From the NCBI GenBank assembly GCA_938005545.1, contig CALKXV010000032.1, positions 1-64,000 of the forward strand: DNA of 64,000 nucleotides, in the 5' to 3' direction. Made by a program: the position numbers and the translations under genes. Positions 33,673-42,981 of this stretch are shown here, piece after piece. The number at the start of each line of letters is the position of its first letter. Position 1 is the stretch's first letter. The notes under the pieces were generated by a model. It was not told where the DNA came from. It did not search any database and saw only the letters and a list, made by a program, of their open reading frames with translations. Source of the stretch: an uncultured Paracoccaceae bacterium. GTDB lineage: Bacteria; Pseudomonadota; Alphaproteobacteria; Rhodobacterales; Rhodobacteraceae.

Positions 33673-34979
33673 TCGGCGGCTTCCCCATAGGGGACGTTTT
33701 TGCCTCCATAGCGGCGCACGCGGATGTTGCATTGTTCGGCGTGACCCACAAAGCCTTCAAGTATGCAAAGCCGCGAGCCGATTGCGCCGATGTTTGCGGC
33801 GGCTTCGTCGGTTGTAATTTTTTGATAGCTGTGGGTTTTCAGGAACTTACCGACCCAGAGCCCGCCCGTGTACCGCCCGGCCTTCTTGGTGGGCAGGGTG
33901 TGATTGGTGCCGATAACTTTGTCTCCGTTGGCCACATTGGTGCGGGCCCCAAGGAAAAGCGCGCCATAGCTTTGCATGTGTTCAAGGAACCAGTCGTCAC
34001 GATCCGTCATGACCTGGACGTGCTCATAAGCAAGGTCGTTGGCGGTGTTCAACATCTCATCATAGGTGTCGCACAGATAGATGTCGCCGTAGTCGTCCCA
34101 CGAGGCACGGGCGGTTTCGGCGGTGGGCAGGATCGTCAAAAGACGTTCGATTTCGGTAAGCGTGTTTTGGGCCAGTTTGCGGCTGTTTGTGATCAGGCAG
34201 GCGGGCGAGTTATAACCGTGTTCGGCCTGACCCAGAAGATCAGTCGCGCAAAGTTCGGCGTCCACGGTGGTGTCGGCGATGACCATGGTTTCTGTGGGGC
34301 CCGCGAAAAGATCGATGCCAACGCGACCAAAAAGCTGGCGTTTGGCCTCGGCAACAAAGGCGTTGCCGGGGCCGACCAGCATGTGAACAGGGTCAATCGT
34401 TTCGGTTCCTAGTGCCATAGCGCCGACGGCCTGAATGCCGCCAAGGCACAGGATTTCATGCGCGCCGCCAAGATGCATGGCCGCCACGATGGCGGGGTGC
34501 GGTTTGCCGTCTACTGGCGGAGCGGAGGCGATGATGCGCGGCACGCCTGCGACGTTTGCCGTCAATACGGACATGTGAGCTGAGGCGACCATGGGGAATT
34601 TTCCGCCGGGCACATAGCAGCCCACGGATTGCACGGGGATGTTTTTGTGGCCCAGAATGACGCCCGGAAGGGTTTCGACCTCAATGTCCTGCATCGAGGC
34701 GCGTTGTGCTTCGGCAAAGCGGCGGATCTGGGTTTGGGCGAACTTGATGTCGGCCATATCTCGGGTCGAGACATTTTGGATCGCCGCGTCGATTTCGGAT
34801 TGGGTCAGGCGAAACTGGTCGGGGGTATAGCCGTCGAATTTGGCGGAAAGATCGCGAACGGCCGCATCGCCGCGGGTTTCGATGTCTTCCAGCGTGTCTT
34901 CAACGGTTGCGCGGGTGCGGGCATCCTCCTCGGCCTTTTCAAGCTCGGATTTGCTTTGCTTTAGATGTTCAATTGCCAT
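33669..34979 (-). CDS. Histidinol-dehydrogenase-family oxidoreductase (catabolic paralogue)
   Basis: 436 aa. Family blocks: [80 protein letters not shown] with the zinc-site Glu-His, and [20 protein letters not shown] with the catalytic His. HisD oxidises histidinol in two NAD-linked steps; paralogues outside his operons oxidise other alcohols, for example sulfopropanediol (HpsN). Its place next to an ABC importer and SnoaL-like enzymes, with no his genes, makes it a catabolic alcohol dehydrogenase. Both Zn-site residues are kept, so it should be active. Confidence 0.85.
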   Translation of the reverse strand: MAIEHLKQSKSELEKAEEDARTRATVEDTLEDIETRGDAAVRDLSAKFDGYTPDQFRLTQSEIDAAIQNVSTRDMADIKFAQTQIRRFAEAQRASMQDIEVETLPGVILGHKNIPVQSVGCYVPGGKFPMVASAHMSVLTANVAGVPRIIASAPPVDGKPHPAIVAAMHLGGAHEILCLGGIQAVGAMALGTETIDPVHMLVGPGNAFVAEAKRQLFGRVGIDLFAGPTETMVIADTTVDAELCATDLLGQAEHGYNSPACLITNSRKLAQNTLTEIERLLTILPTAETARASWDDYGDIYLCDTYDEMLNTANDLAYEHVQVMTDRDDWFLEHMQSYGALFLGARTNVANGDKVIGTNHTLPTKKAGRYTGGLWVGKFLKTHSYQKITTDEAAANIGAIGSRLCILEGFVGHAEQCNIRVRRYGGKNVPYGEAAE

Positions 34980-35030
34980 CTGCGGGCCCTTTTCGGCATT
35001 GTTTTAAACGTTCCGCGTCCACATCCCGGT

Positions 35031-35912
35031 TCATCCCTTGACTGCTCCTGCCGTGAGGCCGCTGACGATTTGGCGTTGGAATATGAGGACGAGAACGAAC
35101 AAAGGTGCGGTGGCCGAGACGACGGCGGCAACGGCGAACATGACTTGGCCTTCGGTGTAAGTGGTGCCGAGGAAGGCGGCGATGGCGGGGACCATGGTGC
35201 GGTTTGATTCCGACAGCAGCATCGAAGTGACCGCGAAATCGTTGTAGGCCAAAAGGAACGAAAAGAGCCCGGTGGTGATCACACCCGGCCACATCACGGG
35301 GACAATGACAAAGCGGAACGCCTGAAACTGGGTGCAGCCGTCGACTTTGGCGCTTTCGTCGAGTTCTTTGGGGATGTTCTGAAAGAACGAGTGCAGCATC
35401 CAGAGCGTGAACGGTTGGTTCATGGCCACCAGCACGATGATGGCCGTGGGCAGGATGCCCCAGACGTTCCATTCAAAGAACGGCAGCATGTAACCAGCCA
35501 CAAGCGTGATGGGCGGCAACGCACGGAAGATCAGCGCGATGATCAACAGCCAGAATGTATAGCGGAAGCCCGAGCGAGAGAGTGCGTAGCCGCCAAGGGT
35601 TCCAAGGGTGAGCGAGGTGCAGACAACGAAGACACAGATGATCGAGGTGTTGATCGTGGCGCGCCAGAATTCTTCTTGCACCCATGCGCCTTCGTAACCG
35701 GCACCGGTAAAGCGGCTGCCATGGGTCAGTTGGGTGCGTTCGCCGGTGATGGCGTTGGTCCAGTTCGAAATCGAAAAGAAATCGAGTTCAACCTTGAAGC
35801 TGCCCCAGGCCGTCCACAGAAAAGGGAAGGCGGCCATGATCACCCAGATGGCGACGAAGCTATAGGTCGCGATTTTTAGGCCAAGCGGCATGTTTTGCGC
35901 TTTGCTGGCCAT
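35031..35912 (-). CDS. Carbohydrate-type ABC transporter permease (MalG/UgpE-like)
   Basis: 293 aa, six membrane helices. The EAA-type loop before the C-terminal helices reads IPKELDESAKVDGCTQFQAF then RFVIVPVMWPGVITTGLFSF, the site that docks with the ATPase. It overlaps the stop of the MalF-like gene by one base (TGATG). With 35912-36937, 37006-38241 and 38302-39351 it makes one CUT1-type importer. A periplasmic insert (ERTQLTHGSRFTGAGYEGAW) after the first helix is longer than usual. Confidence 0.92.
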   Translation of the reverse strand: MASKAQNMPLGLKIATYSFVAIWVIMAAFPFLWTAWGSFKVELDFFSISNWTNAITGERTQLTHGSRFTGAGYEGAWVQEEFWRATINTSIICVFVVCTSLTLGTLGGYALSRSGFRYTFWLLIIALIFRALPPITLVAGYMLPFFEWNVWGILPTAIIVLVAMNQPFTLWMLHSFFQNIPKELDESAKVDGCTQFQAFRFVIVPVMWPGVITTGLFSFLLAYNDFAVTSMLLSESNRTMVPAIAAFLGTTYTEGQVMFAVAAVVSATAPLFVLVLIFQRQIVSGLTAGAVKG

Positions 35913-36937
35913 CAGGATTTCACCTTGAAGTCACGCCATGTGCGCACCAGTACCGGCGACAAAAGAAAGGCAACGCCGATGATCGTCAGAACCGACGTCG
36001 CCGCAGCGGCCGAGAGTTGTCGGGTTTCGCCGCCCATGTCGTTGAAGATGATCCATGACAGCGACGTGGCATGGGCCGAGGCCGAAAATCCAACGATGGG
36101 TTCAAAGACGCGGAAATTGTCCATGAGCATGATCAGGGCCACGAAAGTCACCAGCGGCATAAGGTGGGGGATGATGACGAAGCGGACTTGCTGGAAACGG
36201 GAGGCACCATCGATCTGCGCGGCTTCCAATTGGTCTTTCGGCAGAGTTTGCAGCCCGGCATAGAAGACAACGAAGGCGAAAGGGGCCGAGTGCCAGATGC
36301 CCCAGATGATGATGGCGGCCCACATCAGCGGAGTTGAGGCTTTGATGGAAAGATCCGGGTCACCTGCGAGGTAAGACACCACGTTTCCTAGGATGCCCCG
36401 GCTGTCGATCATCCAGAACAGGACGAGAGAACCGATCAAGGGCGTCACCGTGAAGGGCAGCAGCGAAAAGAAAATGACCAGCCCTTTCAGGCGTTGTGTC
36501 ACTGCGTTGACCGCCAAGGCGATCAGTAGACCCAAAAGGATCAGAGCGGGCGTGACAAAGAACGTGTAGGTCAATGTGAAAGCCATGGCGCGGTAAAAGG
36601 GCAGGTTGCCGAGCGCGTTTCGAAACTGGCCCCAATTTTCTGAGGTGGCCCAAGCTTCGCGCACTTCGTTGATGGCGAGGTGACCGCGGTCAAGGTAGAT
36701 ATCCAGACCAACGAAGCGGCCAATGGGGTTGGCGTCGCGGACGGCGCGGGTTGCGTCTTGGTCGATGGTTGTTTCGGTTGTACATCCGAAGGGGCCGCAA
36801 TTTTCCACTTCGACGAACACAGCTTCATGGGGCGCAAAAAGCGACTGGGTCACGACCGACACGATTGGCAGCGCGATGAACAAGAACATCGCGAAGCCGG
36901 TCGGCAGGAAGAACCAGAAGAAAGTGCGGTGTTTCAT
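35912..36937 (-). CDS. Carbohydrate-type ABC transporter permease (MalF/UgpA-like)
   Basis: 341 aa from ATG 36937 (MKHRTFFWFFLPTGFAMFLF). A GTG start at 36982 is in frame but lies in the hairpin after the binding-protein gene and is unlikely. There is a large periplasmic loop after helix 1 with a Cys pair (NCGPFGC), then six core helices; the EAA loop is PKDQLEAAQIDGASRFQQVR followed by FVIIPHLMPLVTFVALIMLM. Partner of the MalG-like gene that follows. The substrate class cannot be read from the permease. Confidence 0.9.
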   Translation of the reverse strand: MKHRTFFWFFLPTGFAMFLFIALPIVSVVTQSLFAPHEAVFVEVENCGPFGCTTETTIDQDATRAVRDANPIGRFVGLDIYLDRGHLAINEVREAWATSENWGQFRNALGNLPFYRAMAFTLTYTFFVTPALILLGLLIALAVNAVTQRLKGLVIFFSLLPFTVTPLIGSLVLFWMIDSRGILGNVVSYLAGDPDLSIKASTPLMWAAIIIWGIWHSAPFAFVVFYAGLQTLPKDQLEAAQIDGASRFQQVRFVIIPHLMPLVTFVALIMLMDNFRVFEPIVGFSASAHATSLSWIIFNDMGGETRQLSAAAATSVLTIIGVAFLLSPVLVRTWRDFKVKS

Positions 36938-36965
36938 AAGCTCTGTGTGTAAAGGGTAGATAGTT

Positions 36966-36989
36966 GGCGGGGGCGTTTTCACCCCCGCC
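36966..36989 (-). terminator. Attenuating hairpin between binding-protein and permease genes
   Basis: Minus strand: GGCGGGGG (36989-36982) and CCCCCGCC (36973-36966), an 8-bp GC stem with an 8-base loop, 17 bases after the binding-protein stop and just before the permease start. Such hairpins usually let the binding protein be made in excess over the permeases. Confidence 0.6.
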
Positions 36990-37005
36990 GGTTGGATTTC
37001 GGTTT

Positions 37006-38241
37006 TTAGAGGAAACCCTTTTCTTTCGCGGCCGCGATATAGGCCGCTTCGACGTCCTTAAGTGCTTGTTCTGCGGTTTCTTTGCCCTGCATAAAGTCAG
37101 ACAGTTCATTGCCAAGCGCTGTGTGCATCAGGCCCATGTAGGGCAGCATTGGATAAGGGATGGTGTTGGACTGTGCGGCAGCAAAGACGCCCTTTGCAGC
37201 ATCTGTTGGCTGGTAGCCATCAATCAGCCAAACGGCCTGTTTGGCGACTTCGTCGTCCTCAAGAATAGCCGGGCGAATGGCGTGCGCCAGTGCAAGAAAC
37301 GTCGCTTCGGCTTCGGCGTCCGAGACGTTCTTGGCCACGGTCCAACCGTCCCACCAAAGGGTTGAGGCCGGTGTTGTGCCGCCGCCGACTGTCATTGGGC
37401 CCGCAATGGCAAAGCCGTCGATCACCTCTTGCGGAACGCCGTCGGCATCCGTCATCGTGGCAGCCCGGCTGCCCCACATGTTCATCAATGCAACGTTGCC
37501 TGCACGAAATTCAGCGTTGGTTGCGTTGCTGTCATGGGTCAGGAAGTCGGGGTTCATGTATTCCGACAGGGCCTTCATCATCTCAAGCGTTTTGATGCCT
37601 GCTTCGGAATTGACCGTTGGGTTTGCCGATCCCGCTTCGAAGAACGCACCGCCATAGCCCAAGAACATGTTGTTGAATTCCTGAGCGAGGTTCCAACCCG
37701 ACGCATAGGCGCCGCCAACTGGGTGCTCCATGATGCCTTTGTCGCGAATGACCTGGGCATAGGTCAGCATGTCTTCGTACGTTGTCGGTGGCTCGACGCC
37801 GATTTCGGCCAGAACATCCGAGCGGTACACAAGGTGTTGGGCATTCGCCATGAACGCTACGGCCATCACTTTGCCGTTGATTGTGATCAACTGGTTCTTC
37901 TTGAAATCCTGCCCGTGCTTGGCGACCAGATCATCCAGCGGACGAATGACGTCCTCGTTCATCAGCGCCACAATCGACGAATTTGCAATGATCGCAGAGG
38001 TATATTCAGCCGGGTTGCCTTGCATACCGGCAAGGTTGATTTCCTGATGGTCAGCCGTGAGGTTTGTCGAAACGTCGCCACCGGCACAGGATTGAGCGCC
38101 CGCGCCAACGGTCTGGATGGCGGGGAATTCGTTGCCGACGATGCTGACGCGCGCGTCGATTGCACAGCCGTGCCCGTCAGCGAAAGCTGCCGAGCTGATC
38201 ATGGCCAATGCGCTGGCCGTTGCGAGACTTCTTAGAAACAT
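37006..38241 (-). CDS. ABC transporter extracellular solute-binding protein
   Basis: 411 aa from ATG 38241. Signal peptide MFLRSLATASALAMISSAAFADGHG. Cluster-B binding-protein features: INLAGMQGNPAEYTSAIIAN, FMANAQHLVYRSDVLAEIGV, PPTTYEDMLTYAQVIRDKGI, LMNMWGSRAATMTDADGVPQ, TPASTLWWDGWTVAKNVSDA, KETAEQALKDVEAAYIAAAK. It binds the solute in the periplasm and delivers it to the MalF/MalG-like pair. The family usually binds sugars, polyols or glycerol phosphates, but the co-encoded enzymes are not standard sugar enzymes. A strong hairpin follows the gene. Confidence 0.92.
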   Translation of the reverse strand: MFLRSLATASALAMISSAAFADGHGCAIDARVSIVGNEFPAIQTVGAGAQSCAGGDVSTNLTADHQEINLAGMQGNPAEYTSAIIANSSIVALMNEDVIRPLDDLVAKHGQDFKKNQLITINGKVMAVAFMANAQHLVYRSDVLAEIGVEPPTTYEDMLTYAQVIRDKGIMEHPVGGAYASGWNLAQEFNNMFLGYGGAFFEAGSANPTVNSEAGIKTLEMMKALSEYMNPDFLTHDSNATNAEFRAGNVALMNMWGSRAATMTDADGVPQEVIDGFAIAGPMTVGGGTTPASTLWWDGWTVAKNVSDAEAEATFLALAHAIRPAILEDDEVAKQAVWLIDGYQPTDAAKGVFAAAQSNTIPYPMLPYMGLMHTALGNELSDFMQGKETAEQALKDVEAAYIAAAKEKGFL

Positions 38242-38301
38242 GTCGTTCTCCCAGTTTCTGGTTGGATGCGCCTTGCAATCACGCATGCCGGTTTGGTGGG
38301 G

Positions 38302-39351
38302 TTAGCCCCCGATACGCGCCCCTGTTTCTTTGTTGAACAGGTGGCAATGTTGGTGTGGAACGCGGATCGACACGGTGTCGCCGATGCCCGCGCGAAAGGT
38401 TTTATCGGTGCGCGCACTGACCAGCGCGCCGCCGATACGCAAACTGACCATGGTGGCGTCGCCCAAAAGTTCCAGCGTATAGACCGGCCCGGAAATCTGA
38501 CCGTCGGTGGTTGAGACTTCGGCGTCTTCGGCCCGAAACCCAAGGGTGTAATTGCCATCCTTGGCGGTCAGGCCGGGGATTTCCGTGCGCTCTGTGCGAA
38601 AGGTGCCATTTGTAATGGTGCCGTCCATCAGGTTCATCGCCGGGTTGCCGATAAAGCCTGCAACGAATGTATTGGCGGGGGTGTCGTAGATCTCGGTCGG
38701 GCTGCCAACCTGTTGGACGATGCCTTTTTCCATGACAACAACGCGATCGGCCAGCGTCATGGCTTCGATCTGATCGTGGGTGACATAGATCGTGGTGACG
38801 GCCAGCTCGTGGCTGAGGTTCTTGATCTGAGCGCGGGTCGAAACGCGCAACTTAGCGTCAAGGTTCGACAGGGGTTCGTCCATCAAAAACACGTTGGGTT
38901 CGCGAACAATCGCTCGCGCCAAAGCGACACGCTGACGTTGACCGCCGGAAAGCTCGGCTGGTCTGCGGTGCAGGAACTCATCCAGTTCCACCATTGCGCT
39001 GGCGCGCATCACTTTTTCTTTGTGATCGCCCGGGTCTTTGCCGCGCACACGCAGTGGAAAACGGATGTTTTCATAAACGTTCATGTTCGGATAAAGCGCA
39101 TAGCTTTGGAACACCATGGCGACGTCGCGGTCTTTGGGTTCCAGATCGTTTACGACCTGTCCGTCGATCAAAATGTCGCCCGCCGTTGGGTCTTCAAGGC
39201 CCGCGATCATCCGCATGGTCGTCGTCTTGCCGCACCCCGATGGCCCGAGCAACACAAGAAACTCGCGGTCCGGTATTGTCAGATCGAAATTTTCGACCCC
39301 GACAAACGACCCCCAGCGTTTCGACACACCCTTTAGTTGGATTTCAGCCAA
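38302..39351 (-). CDS. ABC transporter ATP-binding protein (MalK/UgpC-like)
   Basis: 349 aa from a TTG at 39351 (LAEIQLKGVSKRWGSFVGVE); the upstream in-frame residues are not conserved-looking. Walker A GPSGCGKTT, Q loop VFQSYALYPN, signature LSGGQRQRVA, Walker B VFLMDEPLSNLDAKLR, H loop IYVTHDQIEA, and a C-terminal MalK-type regulatory beta-domain (AMNLMDGTITNGTF, LGFRAEDAEV, RIPHQHCHLF-like end). It powers the importer. First gene of the minus-strand operon; the palindrome 39375-39390 lies 24 bases upstream of its start. Confidence 0.93.
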   Translation of the reverse strand: MAEIQLKGVSKRWGSFVGVENFDLTIPDREFLVLLGPSGCGKTTTMRMIAGLEDPTAGDILIDGQVVNDLEPKDRDVAMVFQSYALYPNMNVYENIRFPLRVRGKDPGDHKEKVMRASAMVELDEFLHRRPAELSGGQRQRVALARAIVREPNVFLMDEPLSNLDAKLRVSTRAQIKNLSHELAVTTIYVTHDQIEAMTLADRVVVMEKGIVQQVGSPTEIYDTPANTFVAGFIGNPAMNLMDGTITNGTFRTERTEIPGLTAKDGNYTLGFRAEDAEVSTTDGQISGPVYTLELLGDATMVSLRIGGALVSARTDKTFRAGIGDTVSIRVPHQHCHLFNKETGARIGG

Positions 39352-39374
39352 ACCGGCGCCCCCAGACGTGCGTT

Positions 39375-39390
39375 TTGCATACGTTTGCAA
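39375..39390. promoter_or_regulatory. LacI-type operator between the two divergent catabolic arms
   Basis: TTGCATACGTTTGCAA: arms TTGCA and TGCAA around a central six bases with CG, the typical shape of LacI/PurR-family operators. It lies 24 bases upstream of the ATPase start and 67 bases upstream of the divergent SnoaL-like gene, so one regulator could control both arms. The LacI-family protein at 31616-32629 is the obvious candidate. Confidence 0.6.
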
Positions 39391-39457
39391 TAACTGTAGA
39401 CTCGAGGCCGGTTTCCGCGCAAGTTCTTTTTCAATTCGAATTGGTCTGGCGAGCAAG

Positions 39458-40450
39458 GTGAGCGACTTTCAATCCCAAAAACACGTGGTCCGGCAGTTTC
39501 ACACCGCGCTTGATCAGGCCGAGGGTGATGCAATTGCTGAGGTCATGGTTGGTTCCGTGACCTCGGATTTCATCTGGCGGGGGTATCATCCTTTTGGCGA
39601 GATCAAAGGCGGCGCGGCTGTTGCACGCGCGTTTTGGCAGCCCTTGCGCAAGGCGCTGACGTCCATACAGCGGCGCGAGGACATTTTCTTCGCGGGTTCC
39701 AATGAGATAGACGGCTTTTCAAGCACTTGGGTAGTGTCGATGGGCCATCTGATGGGGCTGTTCGATGCGCCTTGGCTGGGGATAGCGCCGACGGGTAAGA
39801 TTGCAATGCTGCGCTATTGCACTTTTCATAGGGTCGTGGGCGGCAATATTGCAGAAACCGCGATGTATTTCGACATTCCGCATTTGATGGCGCAAGCGGG
39901 TGCCTCACCGTTTGGGAGCTCAACCGGGCAGCATTTGGTTCAACCGGGCCCCGCAACCCACGATGGGTTGCTTTACAATGCGCAACCGCCCGGTGTGGGC
40001 GAGACGACTTTGGCCTGCATCAACGCGATGATTTCTGATCTGGGAACCTGGAGCCTTGGATTGCCGCTAGAGCAGGAATTGGCGCGCAGTTGGGCGCCGG
40101 GTATGTTGTGGTGGGGCCCGAACGGGATCGGATCTAGCTATACGATTGAGCGTTATGCCAAACAGCATTCGGCCCCGTTTCGCGCGGCGTTCTCGGAGCG
40201 TTCTTCAACGGGGCATATCGCGCGTTTAGCCGAAGGGCATTATGGTGGTTTCTTTGGCTGGCCAAACTTCACGGCACGTTTGACTGGCGAATTTATGGGG
40301 CATGCGCCAACCGGAAAGACGGGCGAATTTCGGGTGATTGATATATATCGTCGCGATGGCGACAAATTGGCCGAAAATTGGGTGTTTATTGACCTTCTGC
40401 ATTTCTGGAAAACCCAAGGTATTGATGTGTTGGCGGGTGACTGGACGTGA
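39458..40450 (+). CDS. Two-domain SnoaL/ester-cyclase-like protein (paralogue 3)
   Basis: 330 aa from GTG 39458 (VSDFQSQKHVVRQFHTALDQ); the longer frame starting upstream runs through the ABC ATPase on the other strand and is not used. It has two NTF2-like halves like the proteins at 30636 and 32626: SDFIWRGYHPFGEIKGGAAV ... TFHRVVGGNIAETAMYFDIP, then MLWWGPNGIGSSYTIERYAK ... EFRVIDIYRRDGDKLAENWV with FIDLLHFWKTQGIDVLAGDW at the end. Overlaps the oxidoreductase gene that follows by 4 bases. Divergent from the transporter operon and probably under the same LacI regulator. Confidence 0.8.
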   Translation: MSDFQSQKHVVRQFHTALDQAEGDAIAEVMVGSVTSDFIWRGYHPFGEIKGGAAVARAFWQPLRKALTSIQRREDIFFAGSNEIDGFSSTWVVSMGHLMGLFDAPWLGIAPTGKIAMLRYCTFHRVVGGNIAETAMYFDIPHLMAQAGASPFGSSTGQHLVQPGPATHDGLLYNAQPPGVGETTLACINAMISDLGTWSLGLPLEQELARSWAPGMLWWGPNGIGSSYTIERYAKQHSAPFRAAFSERSSTGHIARLAEGHYGGFFGWPNFTARLTGEFMGHAPTGKTGEFRVIDIYRRDGDKLAENWVFIDLLHFWKTQGIDVLAGDWT

Positions 40451-41481
40451 AAGGGGCGGGAATGCAATTTAGCGTTGCTTGCGTCGGGGCAGGGTATTTC
40501 AGCCAGTTCCACTATGAGAGTTGGATGCGTATTCCTAAGGCCCGGCTTTTGGCAGCCTGTGACACGGAATTGGAAAAGGCGCGCGCCACCAGTCTGCCTG
40601 CATTTGATGATCTTGGGGCCATGCTCTCTGAGACGAAACCCGATGTATTGGACGTTATATTACCGCCTATTGCCCACGCGACGGCAATTCGCACGGCGTT
40701 GACACATGGAACAAAATGGATCATTTGCCAAAAGCCGTTCTGCAACTCGCTTGATGAAGCCCGAACCATTATTGCCGAAGCGAATGTGGCGGGTGCCAAA
40801 ATAATCATTCACGAAAATTTTCGGTTTCAACCATGGTATCGCGTAATCAAAAGCGCAATTGGTCAGGGTTTAATTGGCGATGTTTTGCAGGCGACGTTTC
40901 GTCTCCGTCCGGGCGATGGGCAGGGGCCGCAGGCTTACATGGATCGGCAGCCATACTTTCGGAAGATGCCGCGTTTTCTGATCCATGAAACCGGCGTCCA
41001 TTACGTCGATACATTCCGCTATCTGCTGGGCGATCCTATTGCCGTTTATGCCGATCTTCGACGGGTTAATCCGTGTATCGCAGGCGAGGATGCTGGATTT
41101 GTGATCTCCGATCATCCCGGTGGTGTTCGTGCAATCTTTGATGGCAATCGATGCGCGGATCACGCCTCCGACAATCTGCGTCGAACGATGGGCGAGGCAT
41201 TGATCGAAGGAACGGCGGGTTCCCTCCGCCTTGTCGGTGACGGTTCTGTTCTGCTGCGCGGATTTGGAACTTTGGATGAGACCGTTTTGTTGCCGCCCGA
41301 TGCCCATGATGGATTTGGTGGTGATTGCGTACACCACTTGCAAGCCCATGTGGCAGCGGCGGTATCATCGGGCGCAGACCTAGAGAACGAGGCCGAGGAC
41401 TACCTTACGGTACTCAATGCCGAAGAGGCGATTTATGTGTCGGCGGAAAGCGGTGCAAAAATTCGATTGGACGACTTGTGA
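40447..41481 (+). CDS. Gfo/Idh/MocA-family NAD(P)-dependent oxidoreductase
   Basis: 344 aa (an ATG 5 codons downstream, at 40462, is an equally good start). N-terminal Rossmann fold (VACVGAGYFSQFHYESWMRI), then the family's active-site stretch: WIICQKPFCNSLDEA, where the usual EKP is QKP, and IHENFRFQPWY; C-terminal block HETGVHYVDTFRYLLGD. Oxidises a sugar or cyclitol hydroxyl with NAD(P). The EKP Lys is kept. It forms a two-gene operon with the SnoaL-like gene and belongs to the same catabolic locus. Confidence 0.88.
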   Translation: MKGAGMQFSVACVGAGYFSQFHYESWMRIPKARLLAACDTELEKARATSLPAFDDLGAMLSETKPDVLDVILPPIAHATAIRTALTHGTKWIICQKPFCNSLDEARTIIAEANVAGAKIIIHENFRFQPWYRVIKSAIGQGLIGDVLQATFRLRPGDGQGPQAYMDRQPYFRKMPRFLIHETGVHYVDTFRYLLGDPIAVYADLRRVNPCIAGEDAGFVISDHPGGVRAIFDGNRCADHASDNLRRTMGEALIEGTAGSLRLVGDGSVLLRGFGTLDETVLLPPDAHDGFGGDCVHHLQAHVAAAVSSGADLENEAEDYLTVLNAEEAIYVSAESGAKIRLDDL

Positions 41482-41601
41482 CCTCATTTCCATAAGCCCG
41501 ATGAAGGGCATCGCTTGTCTTTGCTTTTGCTGTTATGCGGGTTTTCAAGCCTTACGAAATTCCTATGCATCGCCATTTCTCGAATTGCGAAATAGACAAC
41601 C

Positions 41602-42981
41602 ATGAAAAAAGACGATCTGACCACGGGTCCAATGTCGCTTCACTTCAAAAACCTGGCGATCCCCGCAGCTTTTGGTATGCTCTTTTCGACGCTTTATAAC
41701 ATTGTCGACGTTTATTTCGCCGGACTGATTTCGACCGACGGACAGGCCGGATTGGCAATTGGATTTCAAGCCTTTTTTATATTAATGGCGATTGGGTTTG
41801 GTTTGGGATCAGCACTTAGCGCACTCGTCAGTAATGCAATCGGGGATCGTGATCCGGAAAGTGTACGGCTCTTTATCTCCCAGGGATTAAGTTTTGGCGT
41901 GATTGCAACATTGGTTTTGATTGTGATCGGGCAATGGGGCGGGCCCGCGTTGATTGCATTGGTATCGGAACCGGGGGCGTACCGCGATGCGGCATATGGG
42001 TATTTTCGTTGGTTGATCTTCGCTTTGCCGGGCTTTCTGTTGGCTTTTGGCGGGAACGGCATCCTGCAGGCCAACGGCGACACCCGAACTATGCAGCGCG
42101 CAATGATGGTGGCTTTTGTCGTTAATATTGGCCTTAACCCACTGATGATGTTTGGAATTCCGGGGGTTTGGAGCGGTATGGGATTCAATGGAATCGCCGC
42201 CGCGACGGTCATCAGTCAGACGGGTGTGATGGCTTACATCTTGTTTCGCATCTCAAAACTTGACGACCTATCAGGTTTGGCGCGCGCGGATTTTATCCCA
42301 CGGATTGGCATCTTTCGAACGATCACAGGGCAGATGTTGCCACCCAGTTTTGCAATGCTGGTCATGTTTATTTCGGGATTTGTTGTTCAGTACTATCTGA
42401 AAAGCTTCGGTGGCGAGGCAATTGCAGCCTATGGGGTTGCGCTTCGGATTGAACAGATTTTGCTATTGCCGGTGATTGGAATGACGGGGGCCTTGCTGCC
42501 AATCGCGGGGCAGAATTTTGGTGCAAAGAACTATGATCGCGTGCGTGAAGCGGTAAAATTCTGTTGGACGTTGGGAATTGTAATGACAGCAATCGCTGCG
42601 CCAATTCTTTGGTTCGGTGGGCATTTTGCCTTGGGGTTATTCACAGATGATGCAGCTGTAATTGAGATCGGCGCGAGCTATCTTAAGGTCGATGCGATCT
42701 TATTTCCGGTCTACATGATGTTGTTTTTGATCAACTCGTTTTTGCAAGCCTTGAAGCAACCGATTTGGACGCTTTGGATCAGCATCTATCGGCAAGGGTT
42801 TGGCGTTGCATTTTTCGTTTGGCTGTTGACCGACCCGTTCGGGTTCGGCGTTGTCGGAGTGTGGCTTGGGATCGCAATCGCGGTGGTAAGCGGAGCAATG
42901 TTCGCCTTCATCTTGGCGTCACGGATAGCGGACAAAACCATCGGTGGATTGCGGCATCGGGGCTCACCTGTGCAAGGTTAA
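41602..42981 (+). CDS. MATE-family efflux transporter
   Basis: 459 aa, twelve membrane helices in two six-helix halves. The N-terminal MSLHFKNLAIPAAFGMLFST and YNIVDVYFAGLISTDGQAGL, and the second-half start LPPSFAMLVMFISGFVVQYY, are characteristic of MATE/NorM-like Na+ or H+ antiporters. It could export a toxic intermediate or drug. It lies 120 bases after the oxidoreductase; no strong terminator separates them, so a link to the catabolic locus is possible but unproven. Its end overlaps the small gene on the other strand by 4 bases. Confidence 0.92.
   Translation: MKKDDLTTGPMSLHFKNLAIPAAFGMLFSTLYNIVDVYFAGLISTDGQAGLAIGFQAFFILMAIGFGLGSALSALVSNAIGDRDPESVRLFISQGLSFGVIATLVLIVIGQWGGPALIALVSEPGAYRDAAYGYFRWLIFALPGFLLAFGGNGILQANGDTRTMQRAMMVAFVVNIGLNPLMMFGIPGVWSGMGFNGIAAATVISQTGVMAYILFRISKLDDLSGLARADFIPRIGIFRTITGQMLPPSFAMLVMFISGFVVQYYLKSFGGEAIAAYGVALRIEQILLLPVIGMTGALLPIAGQNFGAKNYDRVREAVKFCWTLGIVMTAIAAPILWFGGHFALGLFTDDAAVIEIGASYLKVDAILFPVYMMLFLINSFLQALKQPIWTLWISIYRQGFGVAFFVWLLTDPFGFGVVGVWLGIAIAVVSGAMFAFILASRIADKTIGGLRHRGSPVQG

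Noticed and set aside
33669-34979. Histidine biosynthesis role for the HisD-like gene
   Set aside because: No other his genes are nearby, and it overlaps catabolic genes next to an importer.
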